A stretch of DNA of 64,000 nucleotides from Pontibacter korlensis (GTDB lineage Bacteria; Bacteroidota; Bacteroidia; Cytophagales; Hymenobacteraceae). Within the stretch, counting starts at the first letter, position 1; each line of letters starts with the position of its first letter. The translations under genes were made by a program, and so were the position numbers. Positions 17,525 through 26,412 of the stretch are shown in pieces. Location: positions 558,001 to 622,000 of the forward strand of contig NZ_CP009621.1 in assembly GCF_000973725.1 (NCBI RefSeq). Reading direction: 5' to 3'. The notes under the pieces were generated by a model. The model had not been told where the DNA came from and made no database searches. It saw nothing but the letters and a program-made list of their open reading frames with translations.

Positions 17525-18880
17525 TTACAGTGTTGCGTCTATTTGCTGTGGCACCTGCTGTTTGACGCCGATGCCGTAGTAGGCGAATCCCTTCTCGCGG
17601 AGCTCCGTGCCGTCGTAGATGTTCCTGCCGTCGAAGACGACCCTGTCGCGCATCAGCCTGGCCACCACGTTGAAGTTGGGCGAGCGGAACTCGGGCCACT
17701 CTGTGACCAGCAAGAGCGCGTCGGCGTCAATGAGCGCCTCGTACTCGTCCTTGCCGTACTCGATCGCCTCGCCCAGCGCGTGGCGGGCCTCCTCCATGGC
17801 CACCGGGTCGTAGGCCTTCACCCGGGCCCCCTGCTCCAGGAGCTTGCGGATGATCACCAGCGAGGGCGCCTCGCGCATGTCGTCGGTCTTGGGCTTGAAC
17901 GAGAGGCCCCACACGGCAAAGGTCCTGCCCGAGAGCTCGCCGGAGAAGTGGGCGTGGATCTTGTTGTAGAGCACCGACTTCTGGCGCTCGTTCACCTCCT
18001 CCACACTCTCAAGCACGCGCATCTGGTAGCCGTTCTCCGAGGCCGTGCGGATCAGCGCCTTCACGTCCTTGGGAAAGCACGAGCCCCCGTAGCCGATGCC
18101 CGGGTAGATGAACTTGTTGCCGATCCTGGCGTCCGAGCCGATGCCCTTGCGGACCATGTTCACGTCGGCGCCCATGATCTCGCACAGGTTGGCGATGTCG
18201 TTCATGAAACTGATCTTGGTCGCCAGCATGGCGTTGGCCGCGTACTTGGTCATCTCGGCTGAGGGGATGTCCATGAAGATCAAGGGGTGGCCGTTCATCA
18301 AAAAGGGCTTGTAGAGCTTCTTCATCACCTTCTCGGCACGCTCCGAGGCCACGCCCACCACGATGCGGTCGGGCTTCAAAAAGTCCTCGATGGCGGCGCC
18401 TTCTTTGAGAAACTCCGGGTTGGAGGCCACGTCGAAGGGGATGTCCACCCCGCGGGCCTCCAGCTCCTCCTCGATGGCCTGCCTGACCTTCTGGGCCGTG
18501 CCCACCGGCACGGTGCTCTTGGTCACCACCACCAGGTACTCGGACATGTGGCGCCCGATCTGGCGGGCCACCGCCAGGACGTACTTCAGGTCGGCCGAGC
18601 CGTCCTCGCCAGGGGGCGTGCCCACGGCGATAAAGGCCGCCTCGCAGCCGCAGCCACGGATCACCGAGGCCAGGTCGGTGGAGAAGGAGAGGCGCTCCTT
18701 CTGCGCGTTCCTGGTCACCATCTCCTCCAGACCCGGCTCGTAGATGGGCAGCACGCCCTGCTTCAGGTTCTCGATCTTCTTCTCGTCGATGTCGATGCAC
18801 GTCACGTCGATGCCAACCTCGGCAAAGCACGTGCCCGTCACCAAACCGACGTAGCCCGTGCCAACTACTGCTATTCTCAT
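17525..18880 (-). CDS. ugd: UDP-glucose 6-dehydrogenase
   Basis: This 451-residue cytoplasmic enzyme oxidises UDP-glucose twice to UDP-glucuronate using NAD. The N-terminal Rossmann motif [41 protein letters not shown] with the catalytic Glu, the active-site Cys in [13 protein letters not shown] and the C-terminal [16 protein letters not shown] are all intact. It is first of the pair with the decarboxylase. GC is roughly 60 percent or more by eye, with C/G at most third positions, unlike flanking genes. Confidence 0.97.
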   Translation of the reverse strand: MRIAVVGTGYVGLVTGTCFAEVGIDVTCIDIDEKKIENLKQGVLPIYEPGLEEMVTRNAQKERLSFSTDLASVIRGCGCEAAFIAVGTPPGEDGSADLKYVLAVARQIGRHMSEYLVVVTKSTVPVGTAQKVRQAIEEELEARGVDIPFDVASNPEFLKEGAAIEDFLKPDRIVVGVASERAEKVMKKLYKPFLMNGHPLIFMDIPSAEMTKYAANAMLATKISFMNDIANLCEIMGADVNMVRKGIGSDARIGNKFIYPGIGYGGSCFPKDVKALIRTASENGYQMRVLESVEEVNERQKSVLYNKIHAHFSGELSGRTFAVWGLSFKPKTDDMREAPSLVIIRKLLEQGARVKAYDPVAMEEARHALGEAIEYGKDEYEALIDADALLLVTEWPEFRSPNFNVVARLMRDRVVFDGRNIYDGTELREKGFAYYGIGVKQQVPQQIDATL

Positions 18881-18902
18881 AGAATCTCTTTCGTTATGGA
18901 TA

Positions 18903-18910
18903 CAAATTTA
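18903..18910 (-). promoter_or_regulatory. Candidate -7 promoter element of ugd
   Basis: The minus strand reads TAAATTTG, a full TAnnTTTG match, about 22 bases before the ugd start codon. No clear -33 element is visible at the right spacing. Confidence 0.45.
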
Positions 18911-19623
18911 GTAATTCTGATGGCAACAGAGGCCTAATGGCATTGCCACATCATATTATATGGTAAAGTATAACAATCTTAGTTTGAAGATCACAGGCAG
19001 ATAAATCCACTTCAGCATCTGTTTGCCCTGCAAATTTTAGATAAGCTTTCTTTATTAACCATCTTGTAAGCAACAGAAAATTACGATGCTTAGCTACTTA
19101 TACATCAGTAACAAAATCGGGCTTTGATGTAAGCACCATAGCGGGCAAAGCAAAAGTATCATGAAAACAGGTGTACTCGCTTAGCTGCACCTTATTGAAT
19201 TGTTAACTTCACTACTCTATAATCTTAGTTCAGTTCTGAAAGGCAACTTTAGTCAAGCATCTTCTTCAGCCTGAAAAAAGTTACGAGACACTAAGTATAA
19301 TTGTTCGCTAATACTTTACAAGTTTTAGCATTTTAGTAAGTACGTTTACCTGCTAACATAGTTAAGCATTTTATTCTCAAATACTACAAAGCTTTAACTT
19401 GTCCGCTTCAGGAAAGTTATTAACCTTAAAATTAGCGCCTTTTGCTTCCCTTAATCCTCTTTTTACCTGTGTTAGCAGTCTGGAATATTTTATACTATTC
19501 CTACACCAACTTCTGCTGAACGAATTCAGATATATAATTTATTCTGAAGGGTCCTCTTTTTTGAGTTAAAAAACAACCTCCCTCCTATTTAAAAGTATAG
19601 TTAAATAACAATCACCCTAAGCT
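18911..19623. other. AT-rich intergenic region with no gene seen
   Basis: About 710 bases with stops in all frames and no RNA gene that I can recognise. It contains several AAGTATA copies (for example near 18966 and 19296). It separates the GC-rich ugd pair from the hydrolase gene and may mark the edge of a transferred segment. Confidence 0.5.
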
Positions 19624-20517
19624 ATGAAACCAGATTGGCTGGATAAAAAGGAGTACCCTTTTAAGTCTAAATATATAGAACTAGAGGCAGGTAAGATGCA
19701 CTACATAGACGAGGGGGAAGGGCCACCTATCGTCATGATTCATGGGACGCCCTCCTGGTCGTTTATGTACCGCAACCTGATTAAAAAGCTACGCAAGAAG
19801 CATCGTTGTATAGCCCTAGATATGATAGGCTTTGGTCTATCAGACAAACCTACAGATTGGAGTTACAAGCCCCGTGCCCATGCTTCAAACTTTGAGCAAT
19901 TGATGGAGCACTTGCAGCTTAAGGACATTACACTTGTTGTCCACGACTTTGGGGCACCGATTGGATTAGCCTATGCCATAAAGTATCCTGAAAATGTCAG
20001 GGGTGTTGTCATGCTAAATTCCTGGACTTGGTCACTGTCAAAGCACCAGACATTCTCTAAGGCCAGCAAATATCTTGTGGGTCCACTAGGCAAATTTCTG
20101 CACTCCAAGCTCAACGTATCTACTAATACACTTATACATGAGTTGTTTAAAGAGGAGGACGACCTACCTGAGTCAATAAAGGAGCATTATATAAAAGCCC
20201 TTGGCAACCCAGATGAGCGCGTACGTAACCTTGCCTGTGCCCGTGAGCTTATAGGAGCCAGTAAATGGTATGATGAGCTTTGGAAGGAACGCAGGAAGAT
20301 TCAGGATATACCAACGCTAATACTTTGGGGTGAGCGTGATAAGCTGATTAAGATAGAGGCGCTGCAGCGCTGGAAGAAGTTCTTCCACGAATGCTATGTT
20401 ATTCCGTTTGAAGACGGCGGACACTTCCTACAGGAAGAAAATGCTGAGGAGATAGCCCAATACATCAGCAACTTTATCAAAGAAGAACAGAAGAAAAATG
20501 AACTAGTAAATAGCTAA
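19624..20517 (+). CDS. Alpha/beta hydrolase of the haloalkane dehalogenase group
   Basis: This 297-residue cytoplasmic hydrolase has the oxyanion motif HGTPSWSF, an Asp nucleophile elbow at VVHDFGAPIG (Asp108), a later acid in ILWGERDKL and the catalytic His in DGGHFLQEE. An Asp nucleophile fits haloalkane dehalogenases and epoxide hydrolases rather than esterases. True dehalogenases usually have Trp right after the nucleophile (HDWG) to hold the halide; here it is Phe, so dehalogenase activity is uncertain. The start at 19624 precedes a normal N-terminus. A 90-residue hydrophilic protein follows 33 bases later. Confidence 0.85.
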   Translation: MKPDWLDKKEYPFKSKYIELEAGKMHYIDEGEGPPIVMIHGTPSWSFMYRNLIKKLRKKHRCIALDMIGFGLSDKPTDWSYKPRAHASNFEQLMEHLQLKDITLVVHDFGAPIGLAYAIKYPENVRGVVMLNSWTWSLSKHQTFSKASKYLVGPLGKFLHSKLNVSTNTLIHELFKEEDDLPESIKEHYIKALGNPDERVRNLACARELIGASKWYDELWKERRKIQDIPTLILWGERDKLIKIEALQRWKKFFHECYVIPFEDGGHFLQEENAEEIAQYISNFIKEEQKKNELVNS

Positions 20518-20550
20518 CCTTTTAAAACCTAAAACACTAAAATAATTAGA

Positions 20551-20823
20551 ATGAGAACAGATATGCCAGAGAACGAAACTGATTTTGGAGCAAACGCAAC
20601 AAACAGAGATAACTCATCACAAGATGAATTACACGCTATGAGAACCCCACAAAAGAACAACCAAACAGGAAACACCCAAGGAGAGGCTCCATTAAATGAG
20701 TCGCACATGAACTTGATGCAGTCGTGGCACAACCTGCGCGGCTTGGATAATAAGCTGGCACAGACCAAATATTCAGACTTGGCGGAAGGTCAAAAGACAA
20801 TTAAAGGGCGCCGCAATATATGA
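20551..20823 (+). CDS. Small hydrophilic protein, unknown
   Basis: This 90-residue protein is very polar, rich in Asn, Gln, Asp and Glu in the first 50 residues, with no membrane segment or signal. The C-terminal part, MQSWHNLRGLDNKLAQTKYS, looks like a helix and is the only part likely to be folded. It lies 33 bases after the hydrolase gene, and is followed by a strong terminator, so it is probably expressed as the last gene of that unit. I recognise no family. Confidence 0.6.
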   Translation: MRTDMPENETDFGANATNRDNSSQDELHAMRTPQKNNQTGNTQGEAPLNESHMNLMQSWHNLRGLDNKLAQTKYSDLAEGQKTIKGRRNI

Positions 20824-20868
20824 AACCACATACTCGCTTTCTTAGGCATCACTTTCTTAAGTATATAA

Positions 20869-20906
20869 AACAGGCGCAGCTTTTATAAACTGCGCCTGTT
20901 GTTTTT
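20869..20906. terminator. Bidirectional terminator between convergent genes
   Basis: Bases 20869-20879 pair with 20890-20900 (11 bp perfect), followed by GTTTTT on the plus strand and TTTTATATA on the minus strand. Confidence 0.85.
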
Positions 20907-22308
20907 AGAAGATCTTCCCCGGATTTAATATACCGCGAGGATCAAATAATTCCTTGATACCCCTCATCAAGCGCAGCTGAACCTCATTTAAGGCGATATT
21001 GATGTATTGTCGTTGCACCAAGCCAATACCATGCTCCCCAGAGATGGTGCCGCCTAACTCTACGCACAATTTAAATATCTCTTTTATACCTTCAGGCAAC
21101 TTGTTCTGCCAGTCCTCATCACTCATATCACCTTTTATGATATTAACATGAAGGTTGCCGTCACCAGCGTGTCCATAGCATACTGACTTAAAGTTATACC
21201 TCGCACCTATTTCCTTCACACCTTTTAGTAGCCTTGGCAGCTCTGCGCGCGGCACTACAGTGTCCTCCTCTTTATAAACAGAGTTACCTTTAACAGCATG
21301 GGCCACATTACGGCGCAGTAACCAGAGGTCGTTTTTCTGCTTTTCGGTATCCGCTACTAATATGTCGCCTACATCAAATGTTTCGAGCACTTCATACACG
21401 CGCTCAGCATCCTTAAACAGAAGATCCATATCATTGCCATCCAGCTCTATCAGCAGATGAGCCTTGATGTCTTCTGGCAAGCTCAGGTCCAGGCTCAGGT
21501 AGCGGGTAGCCCATACAATGGCCTCACGCTCCATAAACTCCAGAGCTGACGGTACAATACCAGCCACAAATATTCTTGAAACAGCGGCGCAGGCCTCTTC
21601 CTCGCTGCGGAAAGGTACCAGCATTACCAGGTTCTGCGGAGGATAAGGTATAAGCTTAAATACAATCTTAGTGATAACGCCTAGTGTACCCTCACTGCCA
21701 ACCATTAGCTGCGTAAGGTTGTAGCCTGTAGCATTTTTAAGAACGTTCGCCCCCGTCCAGGTAATTTCACCGGTTGGCAGCACTACCTCCAGGTTTAGAA
21801 CATAGTCTTTAGTTACACCATACTTCACTGCCCTCGGTCCACCACTACTCTCGCTTAGGTTCCCTCCCAAAAAGCAGCTACCACGGCTGGATGGATCTGG
21901 TGGATAAAACAAACCTCGTTCAATTACAGCCTCCTGAAATACCTGTGTAATTACACCTGGCTCAACTGTAGCCTGCAGGTTACGCTCATCGATTTCAATG
22001 ATCTGGTTCAGGCGCTCAGTAGAAAGTATAACGCCTTTGTGTATAGCCAGTGCGCCACCACTTAATCCCGTTCCAGCACCGCGAGGTGTTATCGGTATAA
22101 AATTTTCGTGGCAGTACTGCATAATACGACTGATTTCGGCAGCGTTAGCAGGTTTGAGCACTACTTCCGGCTCGTAGCGCAAATCCTCTGTTTCGTCGTG
22201 GGTATAACGCAGCATTTCTTCTGCAGCTGCAGGCAGCACCACATACTCAGGGCCAACTATAGCCGATAGTGCTGTGATAGCTTCAGGTGTGATTGGGTTA
22301 AATTTCAT
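20905..22308 (-). CDS. FAD-linked oxidase, GlcD/D-lactate dehydrogenase type
   Basis: This 467-residue flavoprotein belongs to the VAO/PCMH family that oxidises 2-hydroxy acids such as glycolate or D-lactate. The FAD-binding half has TPRGAGTGLSGGA and GSEGTLGVITKIVFKL; the C-terminal half has the YGHAGDGNLHVN motif, with the conserved His, and GGTISGEHGIG. Length matches GlcD. No GlcE or GlcF genes lie beside it, so it may act alone with quinone or another acceptor. The exact substrate is not readable. Confidence 0.92.
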   Translation of the reverse strand: MKFNPITPEAITALSAIVGPEYVVLPAAAEEMLRYTHDETEDLRYEPEVVLKPANAAEISRIMQYCHENFIPITPRGAGTGLSGGALAIHKGVILSTERLNQIIEIDERNLQATVEPGVITQVFQEAVIERGLFYPPDPSSRGSCFLGGNLSESSGGPRAVKYGVTKDYVLNLEVVLPTGEITWTGANVLKNATGYNLTQLMVGSEGTLGVITKIVFKLIPYPPQNLVMLVPFRSEEEACAAVSRIFVAGIVPSALEFMEREAIVWATRYLSLDLSLPEDIKAHLLIELDGNDMDLLFKDAERVYEVLETFDVGDILVADTEKQKNDLWLLRRNVAHAVKGNSVYKEEDTVVPRAELPRLLKGVKEIGARYNFKSVCYGHAGDGNLHVNIIKGDMSDEDWQNKLPEGIKEIFKLCVELGGTISGEHGIGLVQRQYINIALNEVQLRLMRGIKELFDPRGILNPGKIF

Positions 22309-22382
22309 TTTAAAAAAGCTGGACTTATCCTTAAATTAGCCAGTGATTATATATTCTAATACTAGCATCGCTAAAATACACT

Positions 22383-23015
22383 TTGAAAACACTTTTTACT
22401 ACTTCTGCCCTTTTTATCTTTTTTTTGCTGGTGATGGTTTCGTGTCAGTCATCTCAGCCAGTGTTCAGCAAACGTGGTGAAGAGTATCAGTCTGCCCGAG
22501 AGATTGCAGCCGCTAAACGTGCTGCTAAAAAGTCTGGGCGACGAGGCGAAACGAACAGAGGCATTGCCGGCACCTCCAAAGACCGCACCAGCCGTACCCG
22601 TGTATCCAACCGCAGTCGTAACCTAGATAAAGATGTAGCCACAGTTATTCAGGCTGCACGTTCTTATACAGGTGTACCTTACCGCTGGGGCGGCACCACC
22701 CGTGTTGGTATGGATTGCTCCGGATTACTTTGCACCTCTTTTCAAAGTATAGATGTAGCACTGCCCCGTACTTCGGAGGAACAAAGCCGCTACGGTTCTG
22801 AAGTTAAACCTAAAGACCTGCGTGAAGGTGACCTGGTGTTTTTTGGGGAGAGTAAGCGGAATATTACACACGTAGGTATGGTAACAGAAGTGATAGGCCC
22901 TAACGAAGTGCGCTTTATACATGCCTCCACCTCCCTGGGTGTTATTGAGAATAACCTCTATGCTGAGCATTATCAGAAGATCTTTATCAAAGCAGTCCGC
23001 CCACCTGTTTTCTAA
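22383..23015 (+). CDS. NlpC/P60 peptidoglycan hydrolase, lipoprotein
   Basis: This 210-residue lipoprotein (signal ending LLVMVSC, Cys21) has a basic, probably flexible linker (about 25-85) and a C-terminal NlpC/P60 domain. The triad is visible: Cys112 in GMDCSG, His163 in NITHVGMV and His180 in VRFIHAS. Such enzymes cut the D-Glu to diaminopimelate bond in peptidoglycan stem peptides. The start is TTG at 22383, which gives MKTLFTTS; no ATG fits. It is divergent from the FAD oxidase, 74 bases apart. Confidence 0.92.
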   Translation: MKTLFTTSALFIFFLLVMVSCQSSQPVFSKRGEEYQSAREIAAAKRAAKKSGRRGETNRGIAGTSKDRTSRTRVSNRSRNLDKDVATVIQAARSYTGVPYRWGGTTRVGMDCSGLLCTSFQSIDVALPRTSEEQSRYGSEVKPKDLREGDLVFFGESKRNITHVGMVTEVIGPNEVRFIHASTSLGVIENNLYAEHYQKIFIKAVRPPVF

Positions 23016-23152
23016 GGAAATTATGAAGTTATATCCCCCTATAAGTATATAACTATTATAATTTTATACAATAAATTAACGCTAAACAATACAAAAGACA
23101 CGTACTTAATAGCTAAACGAAATAATTGTTGTTCAATTAGTTATTAAGTATT

Positions 23153-26100
23153 ATGAGATCTTTTTACAGGTTACTTTTCCTGTGCCTATGCTGTGTACTT
23201 CCAATACAACTTTTATGGGCGCAGGGTACTACTACAGCTGCTATGAATGGGGTGGTGCAAGATCAAAGCGGTGTGGCACTACCAGGGGCAACCGTTATTG
23301 CAACACATACCCCCACCAACACAGAATACATAGCCAATACAAATACCGAAGGCCGCTATAATTTCCAGAACATGCGCGTGGGCGGGCCTTATACTGTCAG
23401 GACTTCCTACATTGGATATCAGGACCAGCTAGTTCAGAATATAAACCTTGCCCTCGGGCAAAATTACCGCCTAGACCTGACGCTTGCAGAAAGCACCACA
23501 ACACTCGGAGAGGTACAGGTTACTGCAAACCAGGATAAGGTTATCAATTCCGACAGAACAGGTGCTTCCACCAACGTATCGACAGAGCAGATACAGTCCT
23601 TGCCAACTATTTCCAGAAGCCTGAACGACTTTACCCGCATTACGCCACAGGCTTCAACTGCGGGCCAAGGTATCTCCTTTGCAGGTCAGAATAACCGCTT
23701 CAATAACTTCTCTATTGATGGTACAGTTAATAATGACGTGTTTGGGCTATCAGCTTCCGGCACAAACGGAGGGCAAACCGGCGTACAACCTATCTCGCTG
23801 GATGCCATCGAAGCCATACAAGTAGTTATTGCTCCTTTCGATGTTCGCCAAAGTGGATTCACAGGTGGGGGCATTAATGCTATTACCAGAAGTGGCTCTA
23901 ACAGATTTACTGGGTCGGCTTATTACTTCTGGAACAATGAGCGACTGGTAGGTAAAAGCCCGGATGAAGAAAGAACACGTTTACCGGAGTACACCGACTA
24001 TCAGGCAGGTTTCAGAGTTGGTGGCCCCATACTTAAAGATAAGCTTTTCTTTTTCGTGAATGGCGAAAGAACCAACAGGACAGCTCCCCTTCTATTCGAG
24101 CCGGGTACACCTGGCTCGAACATTACAGTGGAAGAAGCCAACAGAGTGCTAACAGTAGCTAACCGCCTTGGCTATGACCCTGGCAATTTTAGAAGCATAG
24201 AGGACGAAACCAAAAGTAATAAGATCTTCGCCCGACTGGACTGGAACATTACCAACAACCACCAACTTACACTGCGCCACAGTTACGTTCACGCAGAAAA
24301 CAGAGACAACAGCCGAAGCCCTAATGCCCTCCGGTTCTCCAACAACGCAGAGTATTTTCCAAGCACCACCAATTCTAGTGTGCTGCAACTCAGAAGCCAG
24401 TTTGGCAGCAAGTATGCAAACGAAGCCATTATTGGTTATACCCGCGTACGTGACGATAGGGACATTATAGGCGATCCTTTTCCTAACGTGACACTGAGAC
24501 TGTCTGGTGGCAGAACGATTACTTTGGGTAGTGAGCCTTTCTCAGGACAAAACCAGCTTGACCAGGATGTACTCACCATCACGGATAACTTTAACATCTT
24601 TGCCGGTAAGCACACTTTCACACTTGGTACGCATAACGAGTTCTATAAGACATTCAACTTGTTTATCCGCCAGGAGTTCGGTGCATACGAGTATAACTCA
24701 ATTGAGGCGTTTGAGGCAGTTGGAACACCTAACGAGGAGGCTCCTTCTGCTTTCTTCAGAAACTACTCCAGAACCGATGTTCGTGAGCAAGGTGCGGAGT
24801 TCTCCGCCTTTCAGTTAGGCTTTTATGCCCAAGACGAGTATGCCGCTCTTAATAACCTCAAGATCACACTGGGCCTGAGACTCGACATCCCAACGTTTAA
24901 TGACGACCCAGTTCCCAACCAAGAGTTTAACCAGGCTTTTGCAGATCGTGGCTTAGCTACCAATAAAACACCTGGTGCGCAGTTTATGCTGTCGCCAAGG
25001 CTTGGTGTTAACTGGGATGTGTTTGACAACGGCAATACGCAGGTTCGCGGTGGTGTTGGCGTGTTTACTGGCCGTGCTCCATTTGTATGGATATCTAACC
25101 AGTACACCAACACGGGCCAACTATTAGGCGGACTTTCTCTCACACCGGGTAACCCAGCGCTAGAGGATATCAGGTTCAGTCCTGATCCAGCATCCCAGCC
25201 TACAGCCACCAGTGTTGGTTTATCGGACGGAACTGCAGAGATAAACATCACAGATCCTGACTTCAAATTCCCTCAGCTGTTTCGTGTAAACGCTGCTGTT
25301 GACCAACGCCTTCCGGGCAATGTTATCGCCACACTGGAAGGTTTGTACTCTAAGAACCTGAACAATATCTTTTACCAGAACCTGAACCTGGAGCAAAGCG
25401 GCACCTTAACAGGAGCCGATAACCGTCCTGTATTCAGAAGGATACCTGGCAATAACTTTCAGGATATTATATACCTTACCAACACCAGCGAGGGATACGC
25501 ATATAGCATAACCGGACAACTTCAGAAAACATATGAAATGGGTCTGTCTGGCTCTGTGGCCTATACTTACGCTCGTGCTAAAGACGTTAACCCTGGTAAT
25601 TCCAGCCAGGCTCGCTCCAACTGGATTAACGTTAACCAGGTAAACGGCCTCAATAATGTGGAGGCGGCATTTGCTGATAACGATATCCGCTCCAGGGTGG
25701 TGGCTGGTGTAACATATGAGATAAGCTACCTCAACTTTGCATCTACAACCATCTCGGCTTTTTATAACGGCCAGTCAGGTTTGCCGCTCTCCTACATCTA
25801 CAACGGCGACGTTAATAGTGATGCAGGCAGAACCAATGACCTGATCTATATTCCTCGGGATGCATCTGAAATTAACCTCGTACCTATTACTGACCGTACC
25901 GGTGCGGTAGTGCCTGGTTCTCTAACACCAGAAGAGCAGTGGGAGGCGCTAGATGCTTTCATTTCTAGTAATGATTACCTGAGCGACAGAAGAGGACAGT
26001 ATGCAGAACGCAACGGTGACCGCTTGCCTTGGACAAACCAAATAGACCTTCGCATCATCCAGGAGTTTAAGCTTGACCAAGCAGACAACGCTCATCGACT

Positions 26101-26338
26101 GCAGCTCACTTTTGACGTCTTTAACTTCACAAACCTGCTCAATAAAGATTGGGGAAGGCAGTACCAGGCAAATTTTAATGCCTTTCAACTTATAGACTTT
26201 GTTGGGTACGAGTCAGGCACCAACACTCCTCGCTTTAACTACACCGGCAGAGGATTAACCGATGGCAACCCATACTTTGTAGACGACTTCCAATCCAGAT
26301 GGAGAGGCCAGCTAGGCGTGAGGTACATATTTAACTAA
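23153..26338 (+). CDS. Oar-like TonB-dependent outer-membrane receptor
   Basis: This 1061-residue protein has a signal peptide (to about LLWAQ, residue 24), a carboxypeptidase-regulatory-like beta domain (about 28-115), a plug domain (about 120-250) and a long C-terminal beta barrel ending in an aromatic-rich strand, RGQLGVRYIFN. The plug stretch IAPFDVRQSGFTGGGINAITRSG is typical of the Oar family, named from the Myxococcus adhesion/outer-membrane protein. The ligand is unknown. No SusD-like partner is adjacent. It ends at an exceptional 32-bp perfect hairpin shared with the convergent lipoprotein gene. Confidence 0.93.
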   Translation: MRSFYRLLFLCLCCVLPIQLLWAQGTTTAAMNGVVQDQSGVALPGATVIATHTPTNTEYIANTNTEGRYNFQNMRVGGPYTVRTSYIGYQDQLVQNINLALGQNYRLDLTLAESTTTLGEVQVTANQDKVINSDRTGASTNVSTEQIQSLPTISRSLNDFTRITPQASTAGQGISFAGQNNRFNNFSIDGTVNNDVFGLSASGTNGGQTGVQPISLDAIEAIQVVIAPFDVRQSGFTGGGINAITRSGSNRFTGSAYYFWNNERLVGKSPDEERTRLPEYTDYQAGFRVGGPILKDKLFFFVNGERTNRTAPLLFEPGTPGSNITVEEANRVLTVANRLGYDPGNFRSIEDETKSNKIFARLDWNITNNHQLTLRHSYVHAENRDNSRSPNALRFSNNAEYFPSTTNSSVLQLRSQFGSKYANEAIIGYTRVRDDRDIIGDPFPNVTLRLSGGRTITLGSEPFSGQNQLDQDVLTITDNFNIFAGKHTFTLGTHNEFYKTFNLFIRQEFGAYEYNSIEAFEAVGTPNEEAPSAFFRNYSRTDVREQGAEFSAFQLGFYAQDEYAALNNLKITLGLRLDIPTFNDDPVPNQEFNQAFADRGLATNKTPGAQFMLSPRLGVNWDVFDNGNTQVRGGVGVFTGRAPFVWISNQYTNTGQLLGGLSLTPGNPALEDIRFSPDPASQPTATSVGLSDGTAEINITDPDFKFPQLFRVNAAVDQRLPGNVIATLEGLYSKNLNNIFYQNLNLEQSGTLTGADNRPVFRRIPGNNFQDIIYLTNTSEGYAYSITGQLQKTYEMGLSGSVAYTYARAKDVNPGNSSQARSNWINVNQVNGLNNVEAAFADNDIRSRVVAGVTYEISYLNFASTTISAFYNGQSGLPLSYIYNGDVNSDAGRTNDLIYIPRDASEINLVPITDRTGAVVPGSLTPEEQWEALDAFISSNDYLSDRRGQYAERNGDRLPWTNQIDLRIIQEFKLDQADNAHRLQLTFDVFNFTNLLNKDWGRQYQANFNAFQLIDFVGYESGTNTPRFNYTGRGLTDGNPYFVDDFQSRWRGQLGVRYIFN

Positions 26339-26340
26339 AT

Positions 26341-26408
26341 AGCAAACCTGTAAAAACAAAAGAGCCTCCCGGGTTACCGGGAGGCTCTTTTGTTTTTACA
26401 GGTTTGCT
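26341..26408. terminator. Bidirectional terminator, 32-bp perfect inverted repeat
   Basis: Bases 26341-26372 pair without mismatch with 26377-26408 around a GTTA loop. It fills the whole space between two convergent genes and has A/U tracts on both arms. Confidence 0.9.
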
Positions 26409-26412
26409 ATTG

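Noticed and set aside
17444..18262. 272-codon plus-strand ORF over ugd
   Set aside because: It lies in GC-rich DNA opposite ugd; long antisense frames are expected there, and the translation is low-complexity (Ala, Val, His, Leu).
18009..18830. 273-codon minus-strand ORF in a second frame of ugd
   Set aside because: The sequence is dominated by Arg and Gly, as expected of a shifted frame of a GC-rich gene; ugd itself is intact.
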